Origin: Fragilaria crotonensis
Taxonomy: Eukaryota; Bacillariophyta; Fragilariophyceae; Fragilariales; Fragilariaceae
Assembly: GCA_022925895.1 (NCBI GenBank)
Contig: JAKSYS010000065.1
Span: 1-64,000, forward strand
Length of the DNA stretch: 64,000 nt
Reading direction: 5' to 3'
The position numbers and the translations under genes are program-made. This document shows, one piece after another, positions 11,634 through 23,700 of the stretch. The notes beneath the pieces are model-generated. The model was not told where the DNA came from. It saw nothing but the letters and a program-made list of their open reading frames with translations, and ran no database searches. Numbering within the stretch: position 1 is the stretch's first letter; every line of letters begins with the position of its first letter.

Positions 11634-13316
11634 CTACAACTCGATGAATGCGTTGATCTTCGGTCGATTTGCACGTTCCACAGCCCTCTGCACAGCACTC
11701 GGATCCATTTCTCTCATTTGTGTTCCACCTCCAACCTGTTCCCTCAGACTCTTGAGTACCCATTCCTCTGCATCCCTCGCATTCCTACTCTTCCTGTCGT
11801 CTTCCACAATTCCACCCAACATGTTGAACATTTCTATTCCTTCGTCACTCCAGCCTCCGTATTCAGAGGAGGCATCTTCGTTCTTCGTGTATTTCCCCAC
11901 CATACGTGGTGTCCTCGGTTCCCCCCTCCTATCTTCATGATATCTCTTTATCCACTTGTCTATGTACGCATCATAAAGTAGTAGGGCAAATGCCTTGTCA
12001 GAAACGGTGACTATGGCATTGCCCGTGTCACTTGATGTTGCATCAGAAATTATAGACCTGTACTTCTTCCTTGATCCCCATGCTCTCATTCCGCACACGG
12101 TTTGCAGAAACTCCCCAACAAACCACAAGAAAGCCTCCTTTTCCTCCGGTGTCTGTGACTGACGCAGTTTGCAAAGCACTTGGAAAGAATATGGAGGAGG
12201 CTCAACTTCATCTCTATGATCCTTCATCTTCAGTAGCTTCATGACCGCTTCCGATGCAGACTGTTCGCACGTGCTCCGCTTGGTGTTGAGGGCTCCAGTA
12301 ACGATGGTCTTGTACATTCTCACGAAGTGATTCGCATTGGGTGGTTTTTCTTGAGCGATCACAACTTCCATCACCTTCTCCATGTGTTCTTCACAGGTAA
12401 TGAATTTCACCGCACGAAAGATGACAGTCTTCACCAGAACTTGTATGCGCTCCCTGGTACTCTTCGTAGTTGCAGTCCTGGCGGTTCTGTACGACATATG
12501 TCTCTGCTTTTTTGGCGATTAAGTTCCATGCGGAGGTCCTTCGTCCAGCCATTCCTGGTGTTGTGCTTGTATGAAGAGTCGGGTTGCTGTTGCTGCTGAT
12601 GGATGCTGTCCATTGGTAACAATGGAGTAGCCGCCACCAACTTGGTCTCCAACACGGTCGTTTCCACCAGTTTGGTGGCCTCTGAATGGAGGCCCTCCGT
12701 GGTTGACAGACCATCCGGTACCAAGGTGGTTGCGACGTCCGCCGTCAACAATGGTATGGTCTCTGGATGGAGGCCTTCCATTGTTTACAACAATGCATTG
12801 TCCTGCACTTCCAGCTTCTTGGCCATGTCCGATTTCCACCAATGGTTGGTCTCTGGATGGAGGCCTTCTGTTGTCGACAACAATGTGTCCTCCTGCAGTT
12901 CCAGCTTCTTGGCCACGTCTGATTTCCACCAATGGTTGGTCTCTGGATGGAGGCCTTGTTCCATTGCGGATATTGATGACAGCACCTCGGAGTTCACTGT
13001 TAGTAGCACTTCCGTCCAACTCCTCATCTGCCTCTTCCTTGACGCTTGAGTCATCTCCGTCCTCTCCGCTAATCTCATCGTTCTTATGTCTAAAGGCAGA
13101 AGGTCCGCTTTGGTCTTCCACGACAGCTTCTGCCGGCAATTGTGCTTCTTTGTCCGCCTTGTCATGGGTACCCTTGTTGACATTGGATTCTTTATCTAAA
13201 TCACTTACTGTTTTCTTATGGATCTTACTTCCTCCTCTAGCGTTTCCCTTTTTTCTTTGTTGCGGGTCCTTGTTTTCAGCATCCGACCGCTTCCTCTTTT
13301 GTTGTCTGGAGCTCAT
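11634..13316 (-). pseudogene. Unrecognised repeat-containing gene, frame-disrupted
   Basis: The minus strand carries a 265-codon frame (13316-12519) and a 287-codon frame (12497-11634) in different phases. The first starts at an ATG and is basic at its N terminus (SSRQQKRKRSDAENKDPQQ), then acidic, then has about 30-residue repeats built on RPPSRDQPLVEI and GQEAG. A short third frame between them (SAWNLIAKKAETYVVQ) looks like genuine protein and links them, so at least two small indels, or an unrecognised splice, separate the parts. The C-terminal part is charged and probably helical, with no domain I can name. It could be a broken multi-copy diatom gene, or two genes. A nuclear location is only a guess from the basic N terminus. 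Confidence 0.5.
12678..12957 (-). repeat. 90-bp coding tandem repeat
   Basis: The sequence TCTCTGGATGGAGGCCTT recurs at about 12760, 12850 and 12940, a 90-base period. A more diverged unit lies near 12680. On the minus strand each unit encodes about 30 residues around RPPSRDQPLVEI. The period is a multiple of three, so copy-number changes keep the frame. This explains the long frames seen on the opposite strand. Confidence 0.8.
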
Positions 13317-14357
13317 TGTAGAACATGATTTTTATGGGATTGTTTGTGCATTGTTTTGGACTTGTGCCGCGTAAAATGATTTGAACTGAAGGTGTACACG
13401 CTCGTTGTACGAGCATTATCTCAAATGTTGGTGTAACATTGTATACGTGATAATTTGTACTCCCTAAAGATGTCAAATTTCTTGTGTCCACGCCACCGCA
13501 GATAGATGTCGTTTCTTCCTTTGAATCACCCGAAACAAGGGCAATCGAATGACCTACATAGCGATGTGGTTGCTCTTAGAACAACCACATCGCAATAGCA
13601 AACGACATCGTCGAGTTCTGATGAGGACTAAATACGAGATACAATTTTTGTGTTTTAGCGAACTCGCGGTGACATGCAAACCGCGCCGCCTCATGTCAAG
13701 TACCTGGTACCGGTACTGTAGCGCAGCAAGATGAGAAGTCAACAAACTCTAATAGTAGGCCATATGCTGCTGTACACAAATCATTTTCCACGTGGAAGTA
13801 ATTTCTGAACACGTAAACACGTGGAACGGAATTTGCTCAGCGTCAAGTCGAAGGGAAATTCGGGCTTTAAATTTACCAAAAGACCCCAAAATTCATGAAG
13901 TTAAGGAAAAATTTGAATCTCAATTTTACGAAGCTGAGGACCCAGAACCGGTACTGGGTCCGGAGTTCTGTTAATTTGTAGTGTAAGAATTCAAAAGAGG
14001 GTCTCTCTATTGTGTTGACATTGAAGATCATGTCATATATGACCACAGTACATGTACCAGGTACCAGCACAACAATAGACTAAAGACTAAACTTCCACAC
14101 AGAATCAACGCTGCCCTTGGGTTGCACAGATCCAGTCAACATCTTGGCGTAGCCCATCTACTGTACTTTACCGAAATCCAGGCCAGACTTTTGTCGTATC
14201 CTCACACACACGGCAAATTCATCGCGACAACCGTCAGTCAGCGTCGGGGCCATCACACACACGTCAAATTCATCGCAACAGGGGCCATCACACATACGTC
14301 TCACGACGGCTACATAACGTTTTTGTTGGCGGACGAAACTATTTGTACTGATTGCCA
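13317..14357. other. Intergenic region with a strong hairpin
   Basis: No gene is supported. A perfect 12-bp inverted repeat, GCGATGTGGTTG at 13561-13572 and its complement at 13582-13593, has a 9-base spacer. Outside it, GATGTCGTTT at about 13505 pairs with AAACGACATC at about 13601, giving a longer nested stem. The region is upstream of the unknown minus-strand gene and could hold its promoter, but no promoter motif is evident. Confidence 0.55.
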
Positions 14358-14635
14358 TATGGCTGGGTGCAAATAAAAAGTACTTTGGGTAGCCATCGTA
14401 GCTCTCGTACAATATATTTTTAGTTATCAATTTGTCTATGATGAACACCAGAAAGATTTCTGTATAAAGAAGCTACGATATTGAATATTTTGAAAGCATG
14501 CTCTTCTGAATTCGCAGACGAGAGACGTGTCTCATTCTTCCCAAAAAAAGCACATCATCACTCATCCATTCATTGCCTCCATGATGAACTTGTAGTCAAA
14601 GTCAAATGCGCAACGGTGGGTTTTGAAGTTGTTGA

Positions 14636-17600
14636 TCAACTTGTCAACAGCCACCGGGCCATACTGAGGCAATCATGGCGAGTTTGAGCATCCACTTGTC
14701 CTGAATCAATAGCATGGTAAGCCATCAAGTATTGTCGTGCCCGTGCGTATTTTCTGACTCTCTCAATGGTTATTACTTCTTCTGACAGGCAATGATGTAG
14801 ACTGGATTTGAAGTTGTCCTTCCCTCTCTTTTCAGCAAGGCTAAACCGTCGATATTCGCCCTTTGCCCCGCCCCAGATGTACTCCACACCCTCTCCTGCG
14901 AGTTCGGCGTGGCACTTTGGTGTCAAGAGAACCTCGGTACCGAGACGCTTTGCAATGTGCTGAAGCATTCCCTCTTCGTTGACAAAATCGTGACATAAAC
15001 CCATGATATGCCGTAAGCTTGTACTGTAGTCAACAACAGTCCCAAAGTCGTCCTTCTTTCCGGTAAGTGAGTACTGCTTGATCCGTGTGCTGTCAATTTT
15101 ACCTCGCTCCCACAACACTTGTAATAACCCCTTCGCTTTCCCCATCCAACCCTCCTTGATTTTTTCAGCTGTTCTTGTGCATGCAATGTCATTAGCTCTG
15201 CAAAGGTCAACCAGTTCTCGTTTGTTTTTGCCTTTTGTCAATATGCCTCGGCTTCGAAGTTCAAGCTCAAGTTCCGCTCGATTGCGTTCGATAACGTTCT
15301 CGACAGGTCTCAAGATTGGAATCTGATGTTGTCGACAGAGATCCCTCAACTGTCTTGTAGTTCTTTGTGAAGTGGCATCCTCCTCCGCTATGCCTTTCTT
15401 TCCAAGCTCTTCCTTCATTTCGGTGTTTGTGAGTTTCACGTTGTTAAACGTGCCGTATCGCTTGTCGTGGCGGCATTCATCTCTCTGAGAATCCGAAAGC
15501 CAGAACGGACCACTATCTGATTCGCTGAAGACAAGCGACTGTGTATCTCCAGGCTCCAAGGTTCGGGGGAAGCTGCCGAGGTATCCCTCTTCTTGTTCGA
15601 TAAGCGTTGTTCGCATGTGCGATGCCTTCCCTCCGTAAGAACGATTCATCCGAAGATGGTTGAGACCATCGGGTCTTTGTTTTGCATGCCCTGAACTGTG
15701 ATCAAAAAGAAAAATGAAGTCGTATTGTGGATGCATGACTCGTAGTACATCAACTGCATCCTCGAATTGGATAACCATGTTGTTGTAATTCCAATAGCCC
15801 TCCCGATTCTCACCATACTCGAAGAATAAGAGGAATGGAGACTTGGATTTTGTAAGTGGCATTTTTTTCGAGCATCCGTGAACTTCGATTGCTGCTTCTT
15901 CATCTGCATATACTTGTCCTAACCGTTGCTCATTCACTTCGTCCAGAACCATATCGCTTATCTCGCGAATAATCCCATGCTCTCGTGTTACAAATGCAGA
16001 GACCATTATTCCTGAGCCTTCGTCCTTCGGAAGAAGGGCTCGTTAGCCACCTGGAGCGACCCACATCTTGTGGGAGAAGAGGAACTGCTTAAAGATGGCC
16101 TCATCTTGGCCAACATAGATCACAGGTTTTGCGGCAATCGGCTTTCGAATGCTTAGGTTCCCGCCAAAGGGATACCCAGCTAATTTTCTTCAAAATGATA
16201 CGAGACGTCAACATGATACTCAATCATGTCTATCCCGTCATCATCAACATAGATGTAACCGCAATTAGTTGGAATTTGTTCAAGACTTTCCATTCTTTCG
16301 ATTCTTCCAATGTCATCTGTATCCATCGGTGTGCTTGCACTTCACTTGCTAGGTACTTCCTTGTGAACACTGGGCGGTACGCAAGGGTCTCGGTCTCGTG
16401 ACCGTCGACGAAGTAGTGCTTTTCCCGCTTCTTAAATCGGAAGCCAACAGCATACATCCATCTTGCGATTGTAGTGATTCCTAGGGTCTTGAGGCCATAT
16501 CTTTGGAGAAACAAATCCTTTAGAGTGTTAGGAGGAACCTCTACTGTATCAAGGACTAGACTTGGGGTCGGTGCGTTGTCGTTTGCACAAGTACTAGCAT
16601 TGGTATCTTGTCGCTCCGTACCATCATCATCAAACAAACCATTCAGTACTGCTTTTGACAAAAGCTTCGGAAGGAGGTCTTGATGCACAAAGTTGTACAT
16701 TAATTCAACGCAAAGATCTTGAATGTGCGCCACCCCATGTTTCTTGAATGCCTAACGCATCCGGATTGTCGCGAAAGAACGGTGGAATCAGCAGCTTCGC
16801 CTCCGGAGTCGAACAAAGAAATGTCGGTGTTTCGCCAGTTTCCTATGCCATCTTGCTAATGTTCTAAAGTTTGTATAGTACTCAATTCCAACATCATTCA
16901 TTCGCTCAATTGCAAACACGAGGCATTTCTTCCATGTCCATTGTGTCTTCATGTCACCGGTAACGTGGCATACAAATTGACGTAAGGCCAAGGCAATGTA
17001 CATACTCCGCAATCGCAGTGTGTGTATGTCTGATTCGGAGTAGGGGCATGTCTCCATGCTCCAAGACCCTGGCTCAACAACGTTTGCCCAAGTTTTTCCA
17101 TTCCTATTCACCGACTCTAGCAGCTCAATGCGATCAAGCACGATTGATTTCACGCATTCCATCGTTTCATAGATGACGGCAGAAGGAGCAAAGATTTTGC
17201 GTGCATCACCAGATTCCCACCAGGAAGGAGGTGAAGGTGAGCTTGTTGCTGTCTCTGTTCCACCAGAAGCACCGCTGTCACCCAAAATAAGATCACTTTC
17301 ATCCGTCAACACTCTCGGTTGCTTTGCTTCTGGTTCTGTAGTCGTGGTGTCAGTGGACAATGGATGCATTCGGGCACCGAGAGTCAAACGCTTCAAGACG
17401 CAGTCTTGCTCCCATACTGTAGCATTAAGTTGCGACGGTTGTGATGGAATCAATCCAACCTGGGTTGTGACCCAGAAGAAGTCCCTCCGAGTCCGATTTT
17501 GGTACGTATGTCGAAAGACTTGCAGCTGCAATCCTTCTTGAATTTCAAGTATGTTCGCAAGAGTTCCCGTAAAAGGAAGCACCTTGTTCACCACTCTCTT

Positions 17601-17786
17601 CATTGTACTCAATGAGAACTTGATGGCATCTCCAATTTGAAACTTCATGTGCATGTAGTCAACAAGTTGTTCGGCAGGTAGCCATCTCCCTTGCAGTTTC
17701 GGTTCGCTAAAAACGCCACGCAGACACGTCAAGATAAAAGCGGATCCATTGTGTCTCCCGTGTGCACCGAGAGTGCGAATGCTCAT
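14636..17786 (-). pseudogene. Broken DDE transposase with SAP-like repeats (copy 1)
   Basis: The gene begins at the ATG complementary to 17784-17786 (SIRTLGAHGRHNGSAF) and corresponds to a protein of about 1,070 residues in the combined evidence of both copies. Compared with copy 2 it has a one-base loss after KHRHFF (about 16800), a two-base loss near 16750, a one-base loss near 16285, a C-to-T stop near 16047 in the VAPGGQ codons, and a one-base loss near 14664 that changes the C terminus. The catalytic D in FLFDHSSGH and the E in GVEYIWGGAK lie in the intact 456-codon stretch 16006-14636. Between them are two SAP-like helical repeats (NTEMKEELGKKGI and RAELELELRSRGI). It cannot make an active enzyme. 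Confidence 0.85.
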
Positions 17787-17828
17787 GATGGACTTGACGA
17801 AGCTTCGCAGCTATCGGTGCACACGGGA
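17756..17828. promoter_or_regulatory. Inverted repeat around transposase start, copy 1
   Basis: TCCCGTGTGCACCGA at 17756-17770 and its exact complement at 17814-17828 flank the start codon of the transposase. The same pair exists in copy 2 at 20681-20753. A function as an operator for transposase or as an mRNA hairpin is an inference. Confidence 0.5.
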
Positions 17829-17986
17829 GGTGCCTTTGATTTGAAGGTAGTGATTGTCGAAGGTTGACAACAATGAAGCACGACGTTTGACGTGATGAGT
17901 GCATCGACGGAGGGAGTACAAACAAAAATGTCATACTATGGTCTACTAAGTCTACCCAAATCCCTTTTTTCGTGCACCCAGCCATA

Positions 17987-18261
17987 TGTAGGCATGAAGG
18001 GTATGCTCGGTCAGACAATTGTTCTTGACATAACGATGCATTTTTCATACTGAAAGCCGTGTACCACTACAGTACGTCCTTGCACTCGGAAGGCATCACA
18101 AGTGGTAACACATTCCGTAATTCTGCGAGCAAAACGCTGAAGCGATACAAGAGCGTTGCATTCCATCATGTTCTCCTTTGGATCCAACTCGTCTGTAGGT
18201 GGTGCAGTTGTTGTCATACGCAGCGCTTCTGTTATCGATGTCCTACACGACAGATGAGGTG
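17987..18261. other. Spacer between transposon copy 1 and GAAC-rich repeat
   Basis: No gene is supported. The sequence is ordinary low-complexity intergenic DNA leading into the tetranucleotide-rich tract. Confidence 0.5.
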
Positions 18262-18776
18262 CCGACAAACGAACAAACGAATGAAGAAACGAACGAACGA
18301 CGATGGCGACAAGCGAACGAACGAGCGACGATAGTAACAAATGCACGAACGAACAACAATTGCAAGTATCGCACGAACGAAGGAACGAACGAAGATAACA
18401 CGCAACACGCGAACAAATGAACCAGCAAAAGACCGACAATTGCAACGAAGGAACACATAAACGGCGATAGCTACAAACTTATGAACGAACGAACGAACAA
18501 ACAATGATAAGAAGCAACCCCAAAACAAACTGACAAAGATAACACGCAACAAATGAACAAAGGAGCGAATGAAGAAACCAGCAAAAGAATGACAATAGCG
18601 ACAACGGCACAAACGAACGAACAAATGAACGGCGTTAGATACGAACGGATGAATGAACAAACAAAAACCCCAATGAACAAACAACGATAGCAATGAATGA
18701 ACAAACAAACGGACATAGCAGCAAATGAACAAACAATGAGTCAATGACGACAAGCACTGAACAAACGAACGAACGT
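18262..18776. repeat. Degenerate GAAC-type tetranucleotide repeat
   Basis: About 515 bp made of GAACGAAC, AACAAACG and AATGAACA variants. The period of four, combined with scarce stop codons on the minus strand, produces a 173-codon frame rich in Cys, Phe and Val that is an artefact. It looks like an old microsatellite with interruptions. Confidence 0.85.
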
Positions 18777-19290
18777 TGATGGCAAGGGAAATTGTGTGGG
18801 ACTTGATAAGCGGCCTTGTCAGACAAGGCCACTTAGCTTATTCGGGCATAGATAGAATCTGTGCAGTGTATGGAGGGCAAAACTAGTGTGAGCAGTGAGC
18901 AACATGATCAACGGATTGAAGCAAGATAGAAAATGGTACGTTGAATCCAAACCCATTTAATGTTATATGAAACGCAAGTCTGATGCTTCATACTGTAGTA
19001 CTTCATACTACCACTGTACTGTGCACTGTATCAATTTGGTACTTCTCGATTTTAGTTCACGCGGTGAAAGCATGGAGGGTTTTCCTACAGCGATCTTAGT
19101 ATCCGCCTACAGAGTTGTAACATGAGTTTTAAGAATTTTAGGCACGACCGCAGTGCACGGCTGGCAGCTGGCGGCCAACGGCCGCCCATCAGACTGGTAT
19201 TATAACAACCAAATTTCTTTTCGATTGTATCACCAGCTATTCCAGTAAGTCTCGCTATCAATGTTATTGTTACCATGAGATTTTTCTCTT
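18777..19290. other. Spacer with a compact hairpin
   Basis: No gene is supported. GGCCTTGTC at 18812-18820 and GACAAGGCC at 18822-18830 form an almost perfect palindrome with a one-base centre, extended outside by ATAAG/CTTAT. The satellite array begins right after this spacer. Confidence 0.5.
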
Positions 19291-19541
19291 GAACCAGACT
19301 GGATATGTGCGGCCCAAGGCCGCGTTGATCTGGGCTACTGGCGGCGTTTATTGTTGTACTGGTAGTGTGGTTGTTTCAGTACTGCAGTATTGCCGGTACT
19401 CATTGCTTCAGTCAGTATCGGTACATACACTGTATGCCTACGGCGGCAATGAGTGCTATTTGCTATAATAATTTCGTCCGGCAATAGAGACGTGGGCCGC
19501 GTTGATCTGTGCTACTGGCGGAGTTTATTGTTGTACTGGTA

Positions 19542-20464
19542 CAAGCATAAACATAGTACCTGGACTAGTAAAATTATTCGTTGTGTCGGCACACTTCATA
19601 CACAACTTCTAACGGCACCAAATTGTAGATCTCATAAAAGGCTTTCTTTTCAGCTACTCAAAGCCGTGATACAATATGTATTGATGGAGTTATGAGTGGT
19701 CTAATTTTATTTTTCGAGATTTTTTTAAACATAGTACCTGGACTTTCAGTCACTAGTGTGGCAAATTGAGTCCCTTTTGACAATGTCAAGTTGGAACAAG
19801 TTTTTTTTCACGTTACAAGTATATCACAAGGGCCTATTCTACAGTTCTGCCATCTTGAAATTTATGTATTCAGCAATAAATACACTCGGATTGGCATTGA
19901 GATGGACAGCAGTAAAATTTCGAAGTTCGTAATGAAACTCTTGCTTTGTATGCGATTAAATTAGTAGCATGCAATTTTTTGTATGAAACATATGGAAAGT
20001 GCCGTAGGATTAAAAAATTGCGACGTTGACGCACTTCAATGTTCAAAATTGACTTTGACCATGTTGATTTTGCAGTGGCCGTCAGAAATGCAAAAGTAAG
20101 TTATGTGACTGCAAATTTGACCGGACATTAGAATACCGGCATACTAACAAGTAATAACAGTGTCAAAGAAGCACTACTGTCGTTCTTTGCATCTGTTGAC
20201 ATGATACAAAAATGTGCAATTAAATTACGAAGCAAAACTTTACATTCGCCAAAAAAATCCAAAATTTTAACTCGCCGCATCTTTTGAACTGTCCCACCTC
20301 ACCACAAACAAGCTACAGTAACCCCATATGTTTGAGGGCATAGGACAATTCTCTAGTTACTGAAATGCACAATCTTCGTGCATGAATGTGGTGAAATGAG
20401 TGGTTTTAAAATCCGTCCAGCTACTCTCGTAATTTTGGTCGTCCAGATACTATGTTTATGCTTG
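19542..20464. mobile_element. 923-bp MITE with TA target duplication
   Basis: The ends are CAAGCATAAACATAGTA at the left and its complement at the right, continued by CCTGGAC or a one-base variant. TA flanks both sides (19540-19541 and 20465-20466). The uninterrupted target, GTACTGGTAGTGTGG, occurs many times in the surrounding array. The interior has no meaningful coding frame. An extra internal copy of the terminal motif near 19728 suggests an internal rearrangement. It is probably mobilised in trans by a TA-specific transposase. Confidence 0.85.
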
Positions 20465-20680
20465 TAGTGTGGTTGTATCGGCACTCATTGCTTCAGTAGT
20501 ATTGGTACATACACTGTATGCCTATGGCTGGGTGCACGAAAAAAGGGATTTGGGTAGACTTAGTAGACCATAGTATGACATTTTTGTTTGTACTCCCTCC
20601 GTCGATGCACTCATCACGTCAAACGTCGTGCTTCATTGTTGTCAACCTTCGACAATCACTACCTTCAAATCAAAGGCACC

Positions 20681-20753
20681 TCCCGTGTGCACCGATAGCT
20701 GCAAAGCTTTGTCAAGTCCATCATGAGCATTCGCACTCTCGGTGCACACGGGA
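20681..20753. promoter_or_regulatory. Inverted repeat around transposase start, copy 2
   Basis: TCCCGTGTGCACCGA at 20681-20695 pairs with TCGGTGCACACGGGA at 20739-20753. The ATG at 20723 lies in the 43-base spacer. The arrangement is conserved between both copies, although so is nearly all of the element. It may be a transposase-binding operator or a translational hairpin. Confidence 0.5.
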
Positions 20754-23700
20754 GACACAATGGATCCGCTTTTATCTTGACGTGTCTGCGTGGCGTTTTT
20801 AGCGAACCGAAACTGCAAGGGAGATGGCTACCTGCCGAACAACTTGTTGACTACATGCACATGAAGTTTCAAATTGGAGATGCCATCAAGTTCTCATTGA
20901 GTACAATGAAGAGAGTGGTGAACAAGGTGCTTCCTTTTACGGGAACTCTTGCGAACATACTTGAAATTCAAGAAGGATTGCAGCTGCAAGTCTTTCGACA
21001 TACGTACCAAAATCGGACTCGGAGGGACTTCTTCTGGGTCACAACCCAGGTTGGATTGATTCCATCACAACCGTCGCAACTTAATGCTACAGTATGGGAG
21101 CAAGACTGCGTCTTGAAGCGTTTGACTCTCGGTGCCCGAATGCATCCATTGTCCACTGACACCACAACTACAGAACCAGAAGCAAAGCAACCGAGAGTGT
21201 TGACGGATGAAAGTGATCTTATTTTGGGTGACAGCGGTGCTTCTGGTGGAACAGAGACAGCAACAAGCTCACCTTCACCTCCTTCCTGGTGGGAATCTGG
21301 TGATGCACGCAAAATCTTTGCTCCTTCTGCCGTCATCTATGAAACGATGGAATGTGAAATCAATCGTGCTTGATCGCATTGAGCTGCTAGAGTCGGTGAA
21401 TAGGAATGGAAAAACTTGGGCAAACGTTGTTGAGCCAGGGTCTTGGAGCATGGAGACATGCCCCTACTCCGAATCAGACATACACACACTGCGATTGCGG
21501 AGTATGTACATTGCCTTGGCCTTACGTCAATTTGTATGCCACGTTACCGGTGACATGAAGACACAATGGACATGGAAGAAATGCCTCGTGTTTGCAATTG
21601 AGCGAATGAATGATGTTGGAATTGAGTACTATACAAACTTTAGAACATTAGCAAGATGGCATAGGAAACTGGCGAAACACCGACATTTCTTTTGTTCGAC
21701 TCCGGAGGCGAAGCTGCTGATTCCACCGTTCTTTCGCGACAATCCGGATGCGTTGGAGGCATTCAAGAAACATGGGGTGGCGCACATTCAAGATCTTTGC
21801 GTTGAATTAATGTACAACTTTGTGCATCAAGACCTCCTTCCGAAGCTTTTGTCAAAAGCAGTACTGAATGGTTTGTTTGATGATGATGGTACGGAGCGAC
21901 AAGATACCAATGCTAGTACTTGTGCAAACGACAACGCACCGACCCCAAGTCTAGTCCTTGATACAGTAGAGGTTCCTCCTAACACTCTAAAGGATTTGTT
22001 TCTCCAAAGATATGGCCTCAAGACCCTAGGAATCACTACAATCGCAAGATGGATGTATGCTGTTGGCTTCCGATTTAAGAAGCGGGAAAAGCACTACTTC
22101 GTCGACGGTCACGAGAGACCCGAGACCCTTGCGTACCGCCCAGTGTTCACAAGGAAGTACCTAGCAAGTGAAGTGCAAGCACACCGATGGATACAGATGA
22201 CATTGGAAGAATCGAAAAGAATGGAAAGTCTTGAACAAATTCCAACTAATTGCGGTTACATCTATGTTGATGATGACGGGATAGACATGATTGAGTATCA
22301 TGTTGACGTCTCGTATCATTTTGAAGAAAAATTAGCTGGGTATCCCTTTGGCGGGAACCTAAGCATTCGAAAGCCGATTGCCGCAAAACCTGTGATCTAT
22401 GTTGGCCAAGATGAGGCCATCTTTAAGCAGTTCCTCTTCTCCCACAAGATGTGGGTCGCTCCAGGTGGCCAACGAGCCCTTCTTCCGAAGGACGAAGGCT
22501 CAGGAATAATGGTCTCTGCATTTGTAACACGAGAGCATGGGATTATTCGCGAGATAAGCGATATGGTTCTGGACGAAGTGAATGAGCAACGGTTAGGACA
22601 AGTATATGCAGATGAAGAAGCAGCAATCGAAGTTCACGGATGCTCGAAAAAAATGCCACTTACAAAATCCAAGTCTCCATTCCTCTTATTCTTCGAGTAT
22701 GGTGAGAATCGGGAGGGCTATTGGAATTACAACAACATGGTTATCCAATTCGAGGATGCAGTTGATGTACTACGAGTCATGCATCCACAATACGACTTCA
22801 TTTTTCTTTTTGATCACAGTTCAGGGCATGCAAAACAAAGACCCGATGGTCTCAACCATCTTCGGATGAATCGTTCTTACGGAGGGAAGGCATCGCACAT
22901 GCGAACAACGCTTATCGAACAAGAAGAGGGATACCTCGGCAGCTTCCCCCGAACCTTGGAGCCTGGAGATACACAGTCGCTTGTCTTCAGCGAATCAGAT
23001 AGTGGTCCGTTCTGGCTTTCGGATTCTCAGAGAGATGAATGCCGCCACGACAAGCGATACGGCACGTTTAACAACGTGAAACTCACAAACACCGAAATGA
23101 AGGAAGAGCTTGGAAAGAAAGGCATAGCGGAGGAGGATGCCACTTCACAAAGAACTACAAGACAGTTGAGGGATCTCTGTCGACAACATCAGATTCCAAT
23201 CTTGAGACCTGTCGAGAACGTTATCGAACGCAATCGAGCGGAACTTGAGCTTGAACTTCGAAGCCGAGGCATATTGACAAAAGGCAAAAAAACGAGAACT
23301 GGTTGACCTTTGCAGAGCTAATGACATTGCATGCACAAGAACAGCTGAAAAAATCAAGGAGGGTTGGATGGGGAAAGCGAAGGGGTTATTACAAGTGTTG
23401 TGGGAGCGAGGTAAAATTGACAGCACACGGATCAAGCAGTACTCACTTACCGGAAAGAAGGACGACTTTGGGACTGTTGTTGACTACAGTACAAGCTTAC
23501 GGCATATCATGGGTTTATGTCACGATTTTGTCAACGAAGAGGGAATGCTTCAGCACATTGCAAAGCGTCTCGGTACCGAGGTTCTCCTGACACCAAAGTG
23601 CCACGCCGAACTCGCAGGAGAGGGTGTGGAGTACATCTGGGGCGGGGCAAAGGGCGAATATCGACGGTTTAGCCTTGCTGAAAAGAGAGGGAAGGACAAC

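Larger units (their letters stand above)
14360..17984 (-). mobile_element. DDE DNA transposon copy 1, TA target duplication
   Basis: The element is 3,625 bp. Its ends share TGGCTGGGTGCA followed by an A-rich stretch and TTTGGGTAG, in inverted orientation. It is flanked by TA on both sides (14358-14359 and 17985-17986). It is nearly identical to the copy at 20525-24157 but in the opposite orientation. TA duplication and a DDE nuclease relate it to the Tc1/mariner-IS630 superfamily; the family itself is unusual. It carries one long, broken transposase gene. Confidence 0.9.

Noticed and set aside
12603-13374. Long plus-strand frames of 148 and 223 codons
   Set aside because: They are antisense to the 90-bp repeat gene, are created by its repeat period, and encode Ser/Pro/Trp-rich low-complexity sequence.
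18232-18753. A 173-codon minus-strand frame rich in Phe, Val and Cys, resembling a membrane protein
   Set aside because: It is the translation of a GAAC-type tetranucleotide repeat and has the matching four-base periodicity.
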